Assembly (NCBI GenBank): GCA_028386065.3
Contig: JAKUCV010004325.1
Span: 38,968-102,967 of the forward strand
Direction of reading: 5' to 3'
Length of the DNA stretch: 64,000 bases
Source: Turnera subulata
Lineage: Eukaryota > Streptophyta > Magnoliopsida > Malpighiales > Passifloraceae
Shown here: positions 10,248 through 22,100 of the stretch, one piece after another
Numbering within the stretch: position 1 is the stretch's first letter
How the letters are laid out: each line of letters begins with the position of its first letter
Notes under the pieces: model-generated
Told to the model about the DNA's origin: nothing
Seen by the model: the letters and a program-made list of their open reading frames with translations, nothing else
Databases searched by the model: none
Position numbers and translations under genes: made by a program

Positions 10248-10663
10248 GTGAGGATGGATAACCTTGGATATGTGCCTGTAATATTGTGTTTGATTTTGTT
10301 GTTTGATTGGACTGTTGAATCGATTAATAACTGATATATGATTGCTATGGAAATTGTTGATGATTATTGTTACTATTTATCTGCTGTGGATTTTGCCATG
10401 ATGTTGCTGGAATGTGCTGTTGGTTTGTGATATTGTGAGTAACCATTGAGCTGTTAATTGTGAGTATTTAATGATATGAAATTGTTGGCTGGTTGAGCTT
10501 GAGAAATAATCTGTGATGATTAAAAGTTGAATAATTGATGATAGAGTAATGGAATTGGAATTGAATTTGAGATGATGATATAATTGTCACGTGGAAAGTA
10601 GTGGTACGACTAGATGGTTAGAGACTCGTTCTGTGGTGTCATGGCCGGTTTGGTTGGTTGATG

Positions 10664-10765
10664 GGGATGTTGATCCCGGATTTGTGATATTGGGATGTTG
10701 ATCCCGGATTTGTGATATTGGGATGTTGATCCCGGATTATTGGTATTGGGGGTGTTGATCTCGGA
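10664..10765 (+). repeat. 28-bp tandem array of short hairpins in LTR A
   Basis: GGGATGTTGATCCC occurs at 10664-10677, 10692-10705 and 10720-10733, each able to fold as a 5-bp stem with a GTTG loop. A decayed fourth unit begins near 10748. The spacing is exactly 28 bp. A larger, more varied version lies at 27861-28270 on the opposite strand. Confidence 0.85.
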
Positions 10766-11405
10766 TTGTGATTTGGCCTGGCATCCAGAATTAGTTAATG
10801 ACCAGGTACGACCCTAGCTTGTCCAGTGACAGGGCCCGGAAGATAAAATTGGTAATAAAAATAATTAAGCATTCTTTTGGTCTTGGCATAGTTGTTTATG
10901 GCAGATTTCTTGTATTGCGATTGTATGTGCTTGCTGTTGAGATTGTTTTGCTTACTTCGAAAGTATTACGGTTGAATATATATCTCTGTTTATCCTTCGT
11001 CGGTGAGCACTTCGGACTCACCCCTCGCCTGCGGGGTTTCATCCCGTAGGTTTGGTTGCTTCATAGTTCAGGTACGATGTACGTTGGCAGCTGCTTTCTT
11101 CTCCGCCTGACTCCGGATCCATACCTCCGCTGCATGTGCATATAAGACTTCCGCTGCTGTGTCATATATGTTGCTGCTTTCCTTAATGATGTTGATATTG
11201 TGGATTGTGCTACTACGTTGAGCTTTGGTGTGGATTGAATAATAGTCCCCGAGTGTGGGTGACGGATGTTGCTTTGTACATTTGTTGTATCTGAATTTTA
11301 CCGTGTAGTATTTTGAATGCGATGTACTGTCTGTTTTATCAATAAGAATAGTTCTGGCACGTGTTTACCGTGTACGGTAAATACGGGTCGGGGCGTTTCA
11401 CCAAC

Positions 11406-12200
11406 ACCAAATGGTGTTTACCCAGTAAGGTACGAGATGGGATTTGAGGGTTGTGGCCGATTAGGGGCGCTACATCGGGATTTAGCGTTTACATAACGAG
11501 TGTGTGTGGGAATCGGGGAATTGAGGAGCTAGGAAATTGAGGAATTGGGAAAATGGGGAATTGGGGAAATGGGGATTCAGGGTTCGAATAAAAGGGTGAT
11601 TTCTTGGGGTAAAGAAATAGGAATCGGGGAGTGAGGAAGCGGGGAAGTGAGGAGTTGGGGAGTGGGGAATTGAAAAATTGGGGAAATGGGAATTTAGGGT
11701 TCGAAAGTTTATTTTTTAGGGTTCCATTGTAGATGCTTGTGCTGATCGTTGTGCTGATCGTTTTGATCAATTTGTGCATTTTTAATCTTTTTTTCCCTTA
11801 ATTGATTAATTAATTATGTTTCTTTAATTTTTAAAATTCGTTTAATACAAAATGGAATTAAAGAAAACCGATTCCAGGGAGAAAAACGTTAAGTGGGCCC
11901 CACATACCGAGTTGGCAGCGCGTGTGCAATACGTGCTGCCACGTGTCACTCAATTAGCGCGCATTTGACTCAGTGCCTGCCCAGGCAGTCCACGTCTGAT
12001 GGGGGGCTGACCCAGACCCTTAAAAGGGACGATTTAGAATAGTATGGGTATATAAAAAGGTCAAGAATAGTACAGACCCCCTAAAAAGGATAATTTAAAT
12101 AATACGGACCCAATATATGCATTTACCCAATTTATTCTCCCATCACTGATGTAGTATCAATTTTTATACCAAAAAAGAATGTAGTATCAATTTTCTTACT
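11406..12200. other. Purine-rich minisatellite and flanking non-coding DNA
   Basis: From about 11510 to 11720 the plus strand is almost purely G, A and T. It is built of degenerate units such as GGGGAATTG, GGGGAAATGGG and GGAAGTGAGGAGTTGGGG. A diverged direct repeat follows at 12013-12047 and 12073-12110 (CAGACCCYYWAAAAGG then a TTTA-rich tail). No gene is recognised. Confidence 0.6.
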
Positions 12201-12221
12201 ATTTGGCCTAATAGTTGTATT

Positions 12222-12775
12222 ATGGATCTAAGCATTATTGGAATTTACTGTTCCAGCCATTATCCATTCAAATATTTTCCCAAGAATTACAAACATTTAA
12301 TCATAAATTACCTGATGTGAAAACAGGTGTTGGCACAAGTAAAAAAAGAAAGTTACAGGAATTCACTTATTGAAAGTTGGAAGTCCCCAATAATTATTGT
12401 AATTTGTCACTATATAGTAGTTGTACGTTTCCTAAAAATTTCTTTTCATATTTGCAGTTTTTGTTGCCGAGATGTCGGCCAAATTGAAATCAAACGCAAA
12501 GGAACAGTAAGTATCCTGTTTTAAAAGAAAAGGGCATTACTTCTCAAAAAAAAGAAGAAGAAAAGGACATTAATGATTACAGAAACTGTTGAGAAAATAA
12601 AAATAATACAGCAAGGCCAAGAATACTACTTATATGGCGGCGATAAAGAACTGATCCAATTGCTTTATTTTTGTTGGTGAGTTTTGTTGGAAGATAAACA
12701 ATGAGTATATAGGAGGATTTCTTCAGCCAAATTATAGATTCTATAATCCGCCATGCTATATGTTGCCTCCTACTT
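12222..12775 (+). repeat. Diverged direct duplication, copy 1
   Basis: About 550 bp match copy 2 at 14641-15265 in order and orientation, with many substitutions and indels. Shared words include TTTACTGTTCCAGCCA, AATTATTGTAATTTGTCAC and GGCGATAAAGAACTGAT. Copy 1 holds a small exon-like segment (12458-12506) between TTTGCAG and GTAAGT, translating in one frame as RDVGQIEIKRKG. I do not recognise a family. It may be a decayed gene fragment or a duplicated non-coding segment. Confidence 0.7.
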
Positions 12776-12879
12776 TGCAATTTATACACTACAAGAATAG
12801 TTTTGCATGACAATAAATTCTTAATCACAAAAATTCTTGTCATTGTACTGTAGTTATTGTGACAAGAATTTTACATTGT

Positions 12880-13200
12880 CACACAAAAATTAAATATTTG
12901 TGACAACTAATTAATATGAACAAATTAACTTTTGCAGATCTATCAGGCATCAAGATCAAATCAAAGAATTTCCATCCACACCTAGGTGAAATATCCGTTT
13001 TAATATTGGTGTCGTCTATGGAAAATTGGAGAAAAAGCCATGGCTTCTCCGCTTGAATAGTCAAATTCTACAAAAGAGTTCATCCCACCAATTTCTAAAA
13101 CTCTATTCACTGGAGGTACTCCGATCACCGAAATCGTCCCCAACAACGGAATCTTAACTTCCACCGTCAACGGTAGAGCCGAAGGCAAAAAATACTAGCA
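12880..13200 (+). mobile_element. Possible scrap of an old Tat/Athila-type gypsy element
   Basis: TTGGTGTCGTCTATGGAA (13006-13023) resembles a decayed primer binding site of the form TTGGCGCCGTCTGTGGGAA. An ATG follows at 13040, with a short gag-like frame that has an early stop and ends near 13196. The preceding bases could be the end of an LTR. The call is weak because no other domain remains. Confidence 0.3.
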
Positions 13201-14291
13201 AATATGAAACATGAAGAACTTAAGAGGACTATACACTCATGGAGTCGAAAACACTGTGATAATCCATCTAATGGTTTTTGCTCTTCTTTCCTGTAAAAAA
13301 AGACTTTCCAAAAATTTATTTGTTTCTAGTGACTGAATGAGCTTTGTACCTCTATTTTTGTCAAACTTTTATCAAAAGCTTTACCCAGAAGAATCTAATG
13401 GTATAAGACCCAGTAGGTCGAGGTCCTGCAGAACAAGTATCTTTAAGAATGGACCTACCTAAATGTTAAAATGGAACTTAAAAATCAAGTGGTAAATTGT
13501 TGAGAAAAAAAAATTGAGGTGGTGATTTGATTTGAAATTAAAGTTCAGGTGGTAAATTATAGTTAACAAAAGTTAGGTGGTTTCTTTTTTTAACTAAAGT
13601 TCACTTCGCAAAGTGTCAAAAAAATTCAGATGACAAATTGTAAAAAAAAAAAAAAAAGGTTTAGGTGGTGGGTCAATGGAGGTAAATTGTAATTAGCCCA
13701 TATTATCCTGACTCAATCACCAAATGCCCAAAAGATGTGGGCTGACTTAATCACTGAAAGCATAATAATTTAAATGACAAGTCACACAAGAACAAATGAA
13801 TAGAATGGACGACAACACACTCTATCACCAAGCATCCTTGAACATGTTTTTTCTTTTTTTATCGTACATCACTAATTATAATTTTGACAACTCTTGGAAG
13901 TTAGAATTAGCCCAGCCCGTATACAAGTTTACTAGTATATCTTTAACTTAACAGTTAGCAGAATAACGAACTGTACTCGTTAATCCCAGCCCAAAAGAAC
14001 GAGATGTCCATTGTTTTCTTAACGAGTTCAAAGATGAAATCCAGTATTTCGTAAAAAGAAAATTAATTTACTGACTCGCCAAGCCAAAACAAGAAAAAGA
14101 AGCTATCCATTTTAATGAGCTAAACCAAATGGGCCGCAACAGCCCAATTTTATTTTGAAGGAAGGGACCATCGCCCAAAAGGAGCTAATGGGCTAGGCAG
14201 CCCAAGACGCACACCTGCTTCGGCCAATTCTCATTGCATTTTTTTCTTTTGGTCATCATTCTCATTGCATTATGAATGTTTCCTTTGGACA

Positions 14292-14326
<35 letters not shown>

Positions 14327-14640
14327 AATCTAATTCCCCAGAAAAAAAAATCATGGATTACCAGTACAAATTGGCAGTTCATGATTTACAATGATAACTC
14401 TGTCATTCTTATTAGTAATAGTCTTCCTTAAAAAGTAGTAATAGTTTTAAAATTACTATTTAATTGATTTATGCTTTCACAATATTCTCTACACCCCTCT
14501 CTATAACTAATTTTGGCAACTCTTGAAAGTTCGAATTAGCCCAGCCCGTATACAAATTTACTAGTTCTTCTTTAACTTAACGGGTTTAGCAGAAAATCAA
14601 TGTACTCATTAACAGTTTTCTACTCTCCTTTTGTAGCAAT
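13201..14640. other. Non-coding AT-rich DNA with short repeats
   Basis: Contents: degenerate repeats of GGTGGTAAATTGTA type (13485-13700), a run of 16 A (about 13643), a (TA)n microsatellite (about 14297-14325), and a diverged direct repeat at about 13885-13990 and 14505-14620 sharing AATTAGCCCAGCCCGTATAC. No gene is recognised. Confidence 0.6.
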
Positions 14641-15265
14641 TATGGATCAAGTATTATTGGGATTTACTGTTCCAGCCAATATCCATTTAGTTCTTTTCCC
14701 AAGGAATTACAAACATTTAATTGTAAATTTACCACATGTCGGCACAAGGATACAAGCAAAAATATTCCCCGAGTAAAAAAGAAAGGTACAGGAATTTACT
14801 TCTTCAAAGTTGAGCATTCCCTGATAATTATTGTAATTTGTCACTATATTACTATATATATTGATGATTTACATGAGTACACTCGTCGGCTAAACTAATT
14901 AATTATCTCCTCTTAGTAATTGTAGATTATCCTTGCGAGTTGGGTCTACCATGCACAAGCTTCTACCAAACTAAATTCATGTTGCAGTTTTTGTTGCAGA
15001 GATGTCAGGCTAATTGAACTCAAAAGCAAAAAGGAACAGTATGCATCTTGTTTGAAAAGAAAAGGACAATGCTTGCAGAAAGAAACTGTTGAGAAAATAC
15101 AAATAATATAGCAAGGTCAAGAAAGCTACTTGTATATACGGCGATAAAGAACTGATTCAATTGCTTTGCTTTTGTTGGTTGTGTGATAAAACAATGAGTA
15201 CATAGGAGGACTTCCTCAACCAAGTTGTAGGTTCTAAAATTGGCCATGCTATATGTGGTGCTATT
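14641..15265 (+). repeat. Diverged direct duplication, copy 2
   Basis: This is the partner of 12222-12775, offset by about 2.4 kb. It keeps the exon-like segment after GTTGCAG near 14995, but with a weaker donor. It is longer than copy 1 because of an insertion around 14845-14970. No family is recognised. Confidence 0.7.
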
Positions 15266-16620
15266 TCTTTATAACTTCACTTAGCAATTGATTCATATAC
15301 GTCCGCCACCTAACAAAGGATTCATCCTTTTATTCTGTGTGGTGGCATTTAAAATATAAAGTTTTAATTAATGATTCAGTATGTATACGGATGATTAGTT
15401 CATTAACATAAATTTTGTTTTGTTAAAATGTAGGTTATATAGGTAGGTAGTCCTGGATGCATATGGTCAGGATTCCTTCACGTCCATGTTCCCCCATAAA
15501 AGAACAAAGCATGTAAAATAAATAAGGGGAGCTAGGGAGAGCCTGCGTTAGAATCTTCCATTTTAAACCCCTAGCTAGCTAACAGAAATAGGTTTTGCTA
15601 TTGGTTTTATATTATACATAGCAACACTCGATTTGCACCTAAGTTTGGATCATTATACATTGACCACAAAGTACACTAATATTAATAATTAGTTCTAGTA
15701 TTTCTGGAGTTTGGTCTCTTATATAAACTTGTTACTTCACTCATTCATTACTCAAATGTAATTAATACTAACAAGTTTGGCCTTGAATGATGAGATATAT
15801 TGCCAACTAACATGGAGAGAAAATTCCCAAACATTTCGACAAAAAAAAAAAAAAAATTCCCAGACAGAACAACAAACTATTCAACCATTATTTAGCATCT
15901 AAAAGGAAAAAAACTGTTCAACCATTATATAATCTGGACACTTGAAGCAAACTTTATTCTCTTTTCTGTTCTCTTCAGAAAAAAAAACACTGGCCCCCCC
16001 ACCAGCTTATCGACTTTTTGCCTTGGGATTCGTCTGTGAACATCGTACAAATCTGACGGTGCTATAATTAATCTTTCAATAGACAAATGATTTTGATTTG
16101 ATGTCACAAACATATTTAAGATCACCACCTAGCTACTCTACATGTACAAAAACACATCAAAGGCGAGCTTCCATTATATCTTTTCCTCTGTTGAAAAAAG
16201 AGGAGGAAGAATAAAAAAAGCAGACATTATATATTGGTCTAAACCTGACCCTATTTTGGTCTTCTGGATCATAATAAAGCTACATATATTTCAATGCACA
16301 AAAATGTTGCAGCAGAGACAACAGAGGAAAGCAACCTCTAATTAGCTCTTCTAAAGCTGTAAAATGGCAGACTTTTGTGGTCGTTCACTTCATAAAGGTT
16401 ATGATAGATCCCGCTTTAGGCATTCTCGATCAATATCATCACTCTTCTTTTATCACCTAGTAGTAATATTTTTTAAAAAAAACTTTTACGCAAAAGAAAT
16501 AGTCTATAGAAACTCGCAATTTTTTGTCTCCTTCTTGCTACAAGAACCATATGATAACTATTGTTCTCATTTCTAATCTATATTCGTTTTTTCTTGTCAT
16601 GATTTTCAATGAGAGAGTAT
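15266..16620. other. Intergenic DNA, nothing recognised
   Basis: AT-rich sequence with poly-A runs (about 15840-15856). Open frames here are short and lack any domain. Confidence 0.5.
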
Positions 16621-16624
16621 AATA

Positions 16625-16765
16625 TGGTGATGGCATTATTAGTTGATGCTGTAATTAGTCATGCAAATTTTAGTTTTGTTCACGTGAAGAGGTTTGAGAA
16701 CAAAGCAGCACACTTTGTAACATCCATAGCTCTAAAAGACGTTCACCCTCTGGGGTTGGTATGTT
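16625..16765 (+). pseudogene. Possible RNase H-like remnant of a LINE
   Basis: One frame reads SFVHVKRFENKAAHFVTSIAL, the pattern found near the C-terminus of the RNase H domain in plant L1-type elements (a hydrophobic strand, R, N, A/D, then A). Only about 45 codons are readable. No RT or poly(A) tail can be linked to it, so it is an old fragment at best. Confidence 0.35.
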
Positions 16766-17621
16766 CACTTACCTAGCTAATCATCACCAAAGGAATATTT
16801 CAGGTTAGTTAATTAGAGAGAAGCACAACAAAGTTTGGTTGAACAAATGACTCTGCAGTTCTGTTCGTAAACTTTCCCTTGGCCATGTTCCACTTAATAT
16901 AATGCAGGTCCATGCATTTTCAACACTGCCGCAGCAGAAGTGGAAAGTGGTCACTATAGGTTGGGTAGAACAGTATTGGTTGAAGGAAGCTGTTTGTTGA
17001 TGCAAACTACAGGTCAAGACTGGTTTGCTGCCAATTCTGGGTTGTGGACCACCCTGTCACGCAAAATGATGAAATTTCCTAGACTGATCCAGATGGTAAA
17101 ATCTTGGTTTTTTTTTTCTTTCACTTTTTTCAATTTGAAGGTTCTCAAGCAGGGAAACATATGGGCCACAAGAAGTGATATATTTCAAGATAAAGATCTA
17201 ATTAATGTTTATAAGGTTCAGTGATTATACCAGTTAATCAACAACATTATGCATTACGAATTCCTTATGAGCTTGCATATGACTTTAAGCTTAACCGATG
17301 TAATTAACAAATAGTTTACAGTAGAATATTAAAAGGTGGAAGGAGTTAGCCAAACATTTATGTAGGGCTCATACACAAAGAAGCTCTAACAAACAAAAAA
17401 GAAAAGATGGTGGAACAAAATTGTAAACAAGGAACAGGAACTTCCAATTAAATTTGTCCTAATTAACCAGAAGAGGCCAAACTGGGAAGAAATGAGGGGA
17501 AACATTAGTTGCAATGAGCCTTTCTAAGGCAGCACAAAATGCAGCAAATTCATTCCCATTTATTATAAGAAGGCAAAAGGAGTGTGAGTTGAAAATTGGA
17601 AAAATTAATAAACTTTAATTT
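16766..17621. other. Non-coding DNA 3' of the bHLH gene
   Basis: Several short frames occur here (for example 16940-17224 plus) without recognisable domains. The last 100-200 bases before 17622 probably contain the 3' UTR of the bHLH gene, which is transcribed towards this region. Confidence 0.5.
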
Positions 17622-18870
17622 TCAACTCATCATAGACTCTTCTTGAATCCTACCTAGCAACTGATACACAGCTGTGGCAATCTCATCCACTGAAGTCAGC
17701 TTACAGTCATCTTCTACCTGCATTAATTAATTAGTCAAACTTCCATAAACTGCCAAGATCTTTTGTGGGTTTTCTCTGCCATATTCCGAACAAATCAACT
17801 TTCATAATTAATGATCCCTCTCACAAATTACTAACCTTAACACTCAGAGAATAAAGGACAGTCTGATCAACTGTTGTGACATTAAGGTGGAGGATAGAGA
17901 GGCGCATGGTATGCAACCCAGCTGCAAGCTTCAATAGCTGCTTTGGCCTCTTCTTAGATCTTATCTTGAGGTTTGCATGGCTCTCCACCATGGTCACTTC
18001 TATGTCAGCTATACTAGAATATCGAGTACTCTCATTCATTGCTTCATTGGTAGACACCAAGGTAGCAGAGCCGCTCGAGCTTGTTGAGTACTGAGGAAAC
18101 GTAAAGAAGTTAGAAAAAGGCTTCAAAAGAACATGACCCCCATCAGTTTTTGCTTCCTCTTCCTTGTGAGCACCAATCAGTAGCAACCTTTGCTCAAGCT
18201 CCTTGACAAAATTGATGGCACCTCCAATTATTGATGCTTGGTCACCCTATCAACAATTTAGTGTATAGTGAGGACAGACAAAAAATCAAACAAAGCAACT
18301 AAAAGGATTAATGAAAAAGAGAGATACCCTTTGAACATAAGACTCTGGCATCAAAGAACGAAGAACTGAGAGATACTCATTCATCTGCTTTCTTCTATTC
18401 CTCTCCACAGCAATGTGAGTCATTCTCTGATTCTCAATCTCCTCTTTGTTCTTCCTACTCCTGGACCGACGTCTCTTGGCTCGGGGAGTGGCTGCAGGCA
18501 AGGTTGAGGATACATCCATTTGAGTAGCTGTAGCTGCTGGAGTTAGTCCATTATAATTACTTGCATCACAATTGGCATCTGATGAGGATGGATGGTTATA
18601 CTGGTGTAGGTCATTGACAAAATGTGGTAGCATGGAAGTTGGTGGAGGGTTCCAATGATCTCCTCCAGCTGGAAGAGAAGATTCTGCTTGACTCTCAGGA
18701 ATAGTATTAATGTAAGAGCAATAATGCTTATTGTTGTCTTGGTCTTCACTAATTTGAGCGAGCCCAAAGTCATACTCATAGCTCCAATTCCCTCCTACCA
18801 AGTTGTAGAGCTCTTTGCTGGTACTGTGGCCAAACAAGTCCTGTGGAAACACCACTGCCTCTAGTGCCAT
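17622..18870 (-). CDS. bHLH96: bHLH transcription factor, group Ia (bHLH94/96-like)
   Basis: Three exons: 18870-18328, 18246-17836 and 17717-17622, giving 349 residues. All introns have GT...AG borders in phase 0. The N-terminus [11 protein letters not shown] is typical of bHLH94/96. An Arg/Lys-rich segment (about residues 132-142) precedes the bHLH domain, which starts near residue 147 with [20 protein letters not shown] and spans the first intron (loop [10 protein letters not shown] | [11 protein letters not shown]). The basic region keeps the H-E-R contact residues for E-box binding. The C-terminus ([17 protein letters not shown]...) is the ACT-like dimerisation module of this subgroup. 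Group Ia includes SPCH, MUTE and FAMA, but the overall pattern fits bHLH94/96 and relatives, nuclear regulators with less defined roles. Length matches the family (about 300-350). No damage is seen. The exact paralogue is uncertain. Confidence 0.92.
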
Positions 18871-19026
18871 GATTTCTCTCTTCTTTTCTTTTTTTTTCTC
18901 TGATAGATGAACTGTGTTCTTTTAAAAATGCTATGCAAATCAGTGAGTAGCACAAAAGGCACCAACCAAAAAGGAAGGTGTGGGTGTTGCTTTTTGGGGT
19001 CTGCTAATAGAGGGAGAGTGATGGAG

Positions 19027-19036
19027 CTTTTTATAG
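19027..19036 (-). promoter_or_regulatory. TATA box of the bHLH gene
   Basis: On the minus strand CTATAAAAAG lies about 160 bp upstream of the ATG, which predicts transcription starting near 19000 and a leader of about 130 nt that includes a CT-rich stretch (18875-18900). Confidence 0.6.
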
Positions 19037-19076
19037 GCCAAACTAATTAATGGAACAAAAAATCTACAGGATATTG

Positions 19077-19082
19077 CACGTG
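19077..19082. promoter_or_regulatory. G-box (CACGTG) upstream of the bHLH gene
   Basis: A perfect CACGTG palindrome lies about 40 bp upstream of the TATA box. G-boxes bind bHLH and bZIP proteins, so autoregulation or light/ABA input is possible. That is an inference from position only. Confidence 0.5.
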
Positions 19083-19139
19083 AAATCGTGTTGAATTTTG
19101 TTGGAGGAGAGGGAGGGGATAGGCAAAGAATGTGCATGT

Positions 19140-22100
19140 ATGTGTTTATATCTTGCTTATATTGAAGACGAAAGAGGCACAGAAAAAAAAATTAAGGATA
19201 ACTCTTCTTTTATTGTCTTGATTAAAAAATTAGTCTTGTCATGGATAAAATTGACCGAAAACGATGTGTATAAAAGTATTGGAAATTAAGTCTTGAGACA
19301 AAACTGGATCTTAATCATTATTCATATTCCGTGTACTAGAGATGGTTCAGTTTTTGTCTTTTTCAATTGTATATATTTGTGCATCCAAAAATTGATTAAG
19401 CCAATAATATTGATGTTTCAAAGAGGCTACTCGATATCTTGAATAAAAACGGGGCAAAACAAAAGGGAAAAAATGATTAATGCCCCACATACAAAAACTT
19501 GTCTAGCATCTGGTTTTTCATGTCCATTTAAAGAAACAAAATTCATTCTTCAGTGTCCATATTTCTTGTATCACAGAAATAGATGTGATCTTCCAAGATA
19601 TACATGTCCAAGCTTAGGGCACATAGTCCATTACCATCATGTACCCTTCTATATAATGTCAGCTTTGATTTGACAAACTTCATACTGGATGCTCAATTAA
19701 TTAAACTCTTATTGTAGATGACTTGTGAGCTTTGGGCCACTAACGTAATGTGGGATTTTTTGGAACTTTAGATCAGCATTACTTTCCAAGCAGTAGAATG
19801 CAATATTGATTAACTAAATTCTGAAAATATCCATGCTCGCAAACATCCTTGAATTTACATAGATGGATATATTAATCTTCTTCATTCATTTAATTTCTAT
19901 CACCTAAAGGGACGCCCTGCATCCTTGTACAGTTGTACTGATAATTAATGAAGGAGCTTTTGGCTTAATTAGTACCTCACCAACAAAGTGAAGTACTTGA
20001 ATAGTCATCTATTGTTCAGGGACTACGCTTTTGGGGCCTGATAGGGCTTGACTCACCCTTTAATTCATGGATGAAATTTTCACAAGAAACTTTACGTTTT
20101 AAGGGTATTGAAATCTGCCCGTTCTAAATTGGGAGAGAGACGATCGGTTGATGTTTGGCATGATGCACAACAAATTAACACGCATGTCAAGCTACGAATA
20201 TATATAGCTGATTTGGGATTCCATAATAGTGCCAAGTAAAGCACACATTTCATCACCACATGGAGATCAGGGAGATACAGCCACAAACCAAAAATACAGT
20301 CTAAAAAAAGATGGCCATGAACAACAATGAGAGACTACTTCTCATTAAAAAAAAAATAAAAAAGGAGAGAGTATATATATATACTGAATAAATTGGGGTG
20401 AAGGTTTTTCTTTTTTTCGATGGAAAAATTGCTCATTTGGTTATTATACGGTCGGGTGTACGACCCCATTGAGATATAGGGGGTGTGAAAAAGTCTGACA
20501 AAGCAGAGATTCTCATGCAGTGATGGGTGGGAGAACCAAAAGCAGTTTTTGAGAGAGAGAGGAAGAGAAAGCTGTGAAGCTTTTGGTTTGTCATGTTATA
20601 AGGTACGTAAAGGGAATCCATGTGACAATCCAGGCAAACTTTCCAATACATAACAATTTAATTTGTTACCCAAAAAAAAGTTTAACAGATACATTGTGAC
20701 TCGAATAGAGGACTGTATTAATACCATTTGAGTTATAATTCTGTGCTTCCTAAACATGCATTTTTAGCTTTTGTTAAAACATGTTTTGCTGCATATATTT
20801 ATTTCCATCAATTCTAATTTTAAACAAAACTCCTCAATCCATCTTTAGGATGCATATATTTGCCGATTTTGGTGATAACACTCTCTTTTTTTTTCCCTTT
20901 CCAACGCTTCCCAAAATAATGTAAATTATATATGAACCCGCTGTCGTCTATATCATGACATGATGTTTGCACATTGTAGGCGGGATTCTGGGAGATCCGT
21001 CAATTTTAATTGGGAACACGAAGCTGATCACCTATAGTGGAAGCAAATACAAGCTGAGTTTCAACATAAAAATCGTTAAAGATTAAGCAGAAGATTTAGA
21101 ATGTCACGTCAGTTTCTGTCTTTGACCTTTTGAGTTTAGAATTTCTTCAAGCAAACGCGTTTAATTTCTCTAGAGTTATATATATGCTTTCTTCAATCTT
21201 CTTCTTATAAGGTGTACTGTTTCTTGTAGGCTCAAACCCATGACCCTAGCTGATCTCTCCCTTAAACAATGAAGAGAGGCAAGGGAGACATAACATGCAG
21301 GGACCGATGATGGTGGAGAGTTGCTTAATTATTATTCTCTTAGTGATCTATTTATAAATTCACCGAAAATAGAGAAGAGAGACTTTGGTTTTTGTTTTCC
21401 TATACTGTTTGTTTGATATTGATATCAGATATTTTACTTCTTGTTAGAAATTCTTTTGTGGAATATAAGTACATTTCTCTTAATTAGAAATTTGCAATTT
21501 TTTGAGACAATTTATACAATATATGATCATAATTAGCAGCTCCCAAAACCGAATTTGTACAAATATTATAATTAAGTTAATTACTAATTCTTATTATGAA
21601 ACTTAAGAATAAGTTAGCATTAAAAAAAACTTAAGAATAAGTGATGATTGTCTTCACCAACCAATCTAAAACTAATAAACAATAGATACAATAATTGGCT
21701 TTGGTTTGAACGCATCAACAAGTCTTTGTTTTAGAGATACGATGACAGTTCAGTCTTGACGAAAAGTACAACTCAACTAGGAACCGAACCCCAATTTTCC
21801 TTTCTCAGTTTTGTTTCTTGCAGACTTATAAGAAACCAATGAAATCATGCTACGAATTAATGTGGGGGTAACAACTAATTAATACCTTCTTAATTAGTAT
21901 GATTCCCATAATTAAGAAAAGGCTTTGTGGGACTATAGTTAAATGTCAACCTTTTCAGTGGTCCTTCTGCCATGCCTACAGTAGATGGTTAATTCTCAGC
22001 CTCTAGTTTAATTCCACTGCTTATGTTTGGCATTTTGCATACCAGAACAAATACACTGGATGCTCCAATTTCCTTTTCGTTTCTCAATTTTTATAAATAA

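Larger units (their letters stand above)
8609..11400 (+). mobile_element. Solo LTR of a Tekay-like Ty3/gypsy family ('LTR A')
   Basis: It starts TGTAACAACCCGAG and ends GGGGCGTTTCA, giving 2792 bp with TG...CA ends. The flanks are ccagc (8604-8608) and ccaac (11401-11405), a 5-bp target duplication with one G/A change. The same two ends occur in inverted orientation at 50335 and 27212. Internal order: a GC-rich region (9180-9560), a stretch rich in GGGCC/GGGCTTG words (9560-9780), an AT-rich region (9780-10060), an exon-like block (10171-10247) and a hairpin array (10664-10765). No internal coding domain is present, so it is a solo LTR left by recombination. Long open frames in its GC-rich part (for example 9026-10030 minus) have no recognisable domain. 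Confidence 0.8.

Noticed and set aside
12458..12506. MADS-domain fragment
   Set aside because: The similarity is limited to about ten residues in a 49-nt segment and fails over the rest of the domain.
12787..12798. CACTACAAGAAT, like a CACTA transposon end
   Set aside because: No inverse end (TTCTTGTAGTG) and no 3-bp duplication were found nearby; a single terminus is not enough.
20433..20651. Possible plant miRNA precursor around the segment containing GCAGTGATGGGTGGGAGAAC
   Set aside because: No known mature miRNA is recognised and no matching arm to form a long hairpin is visible.
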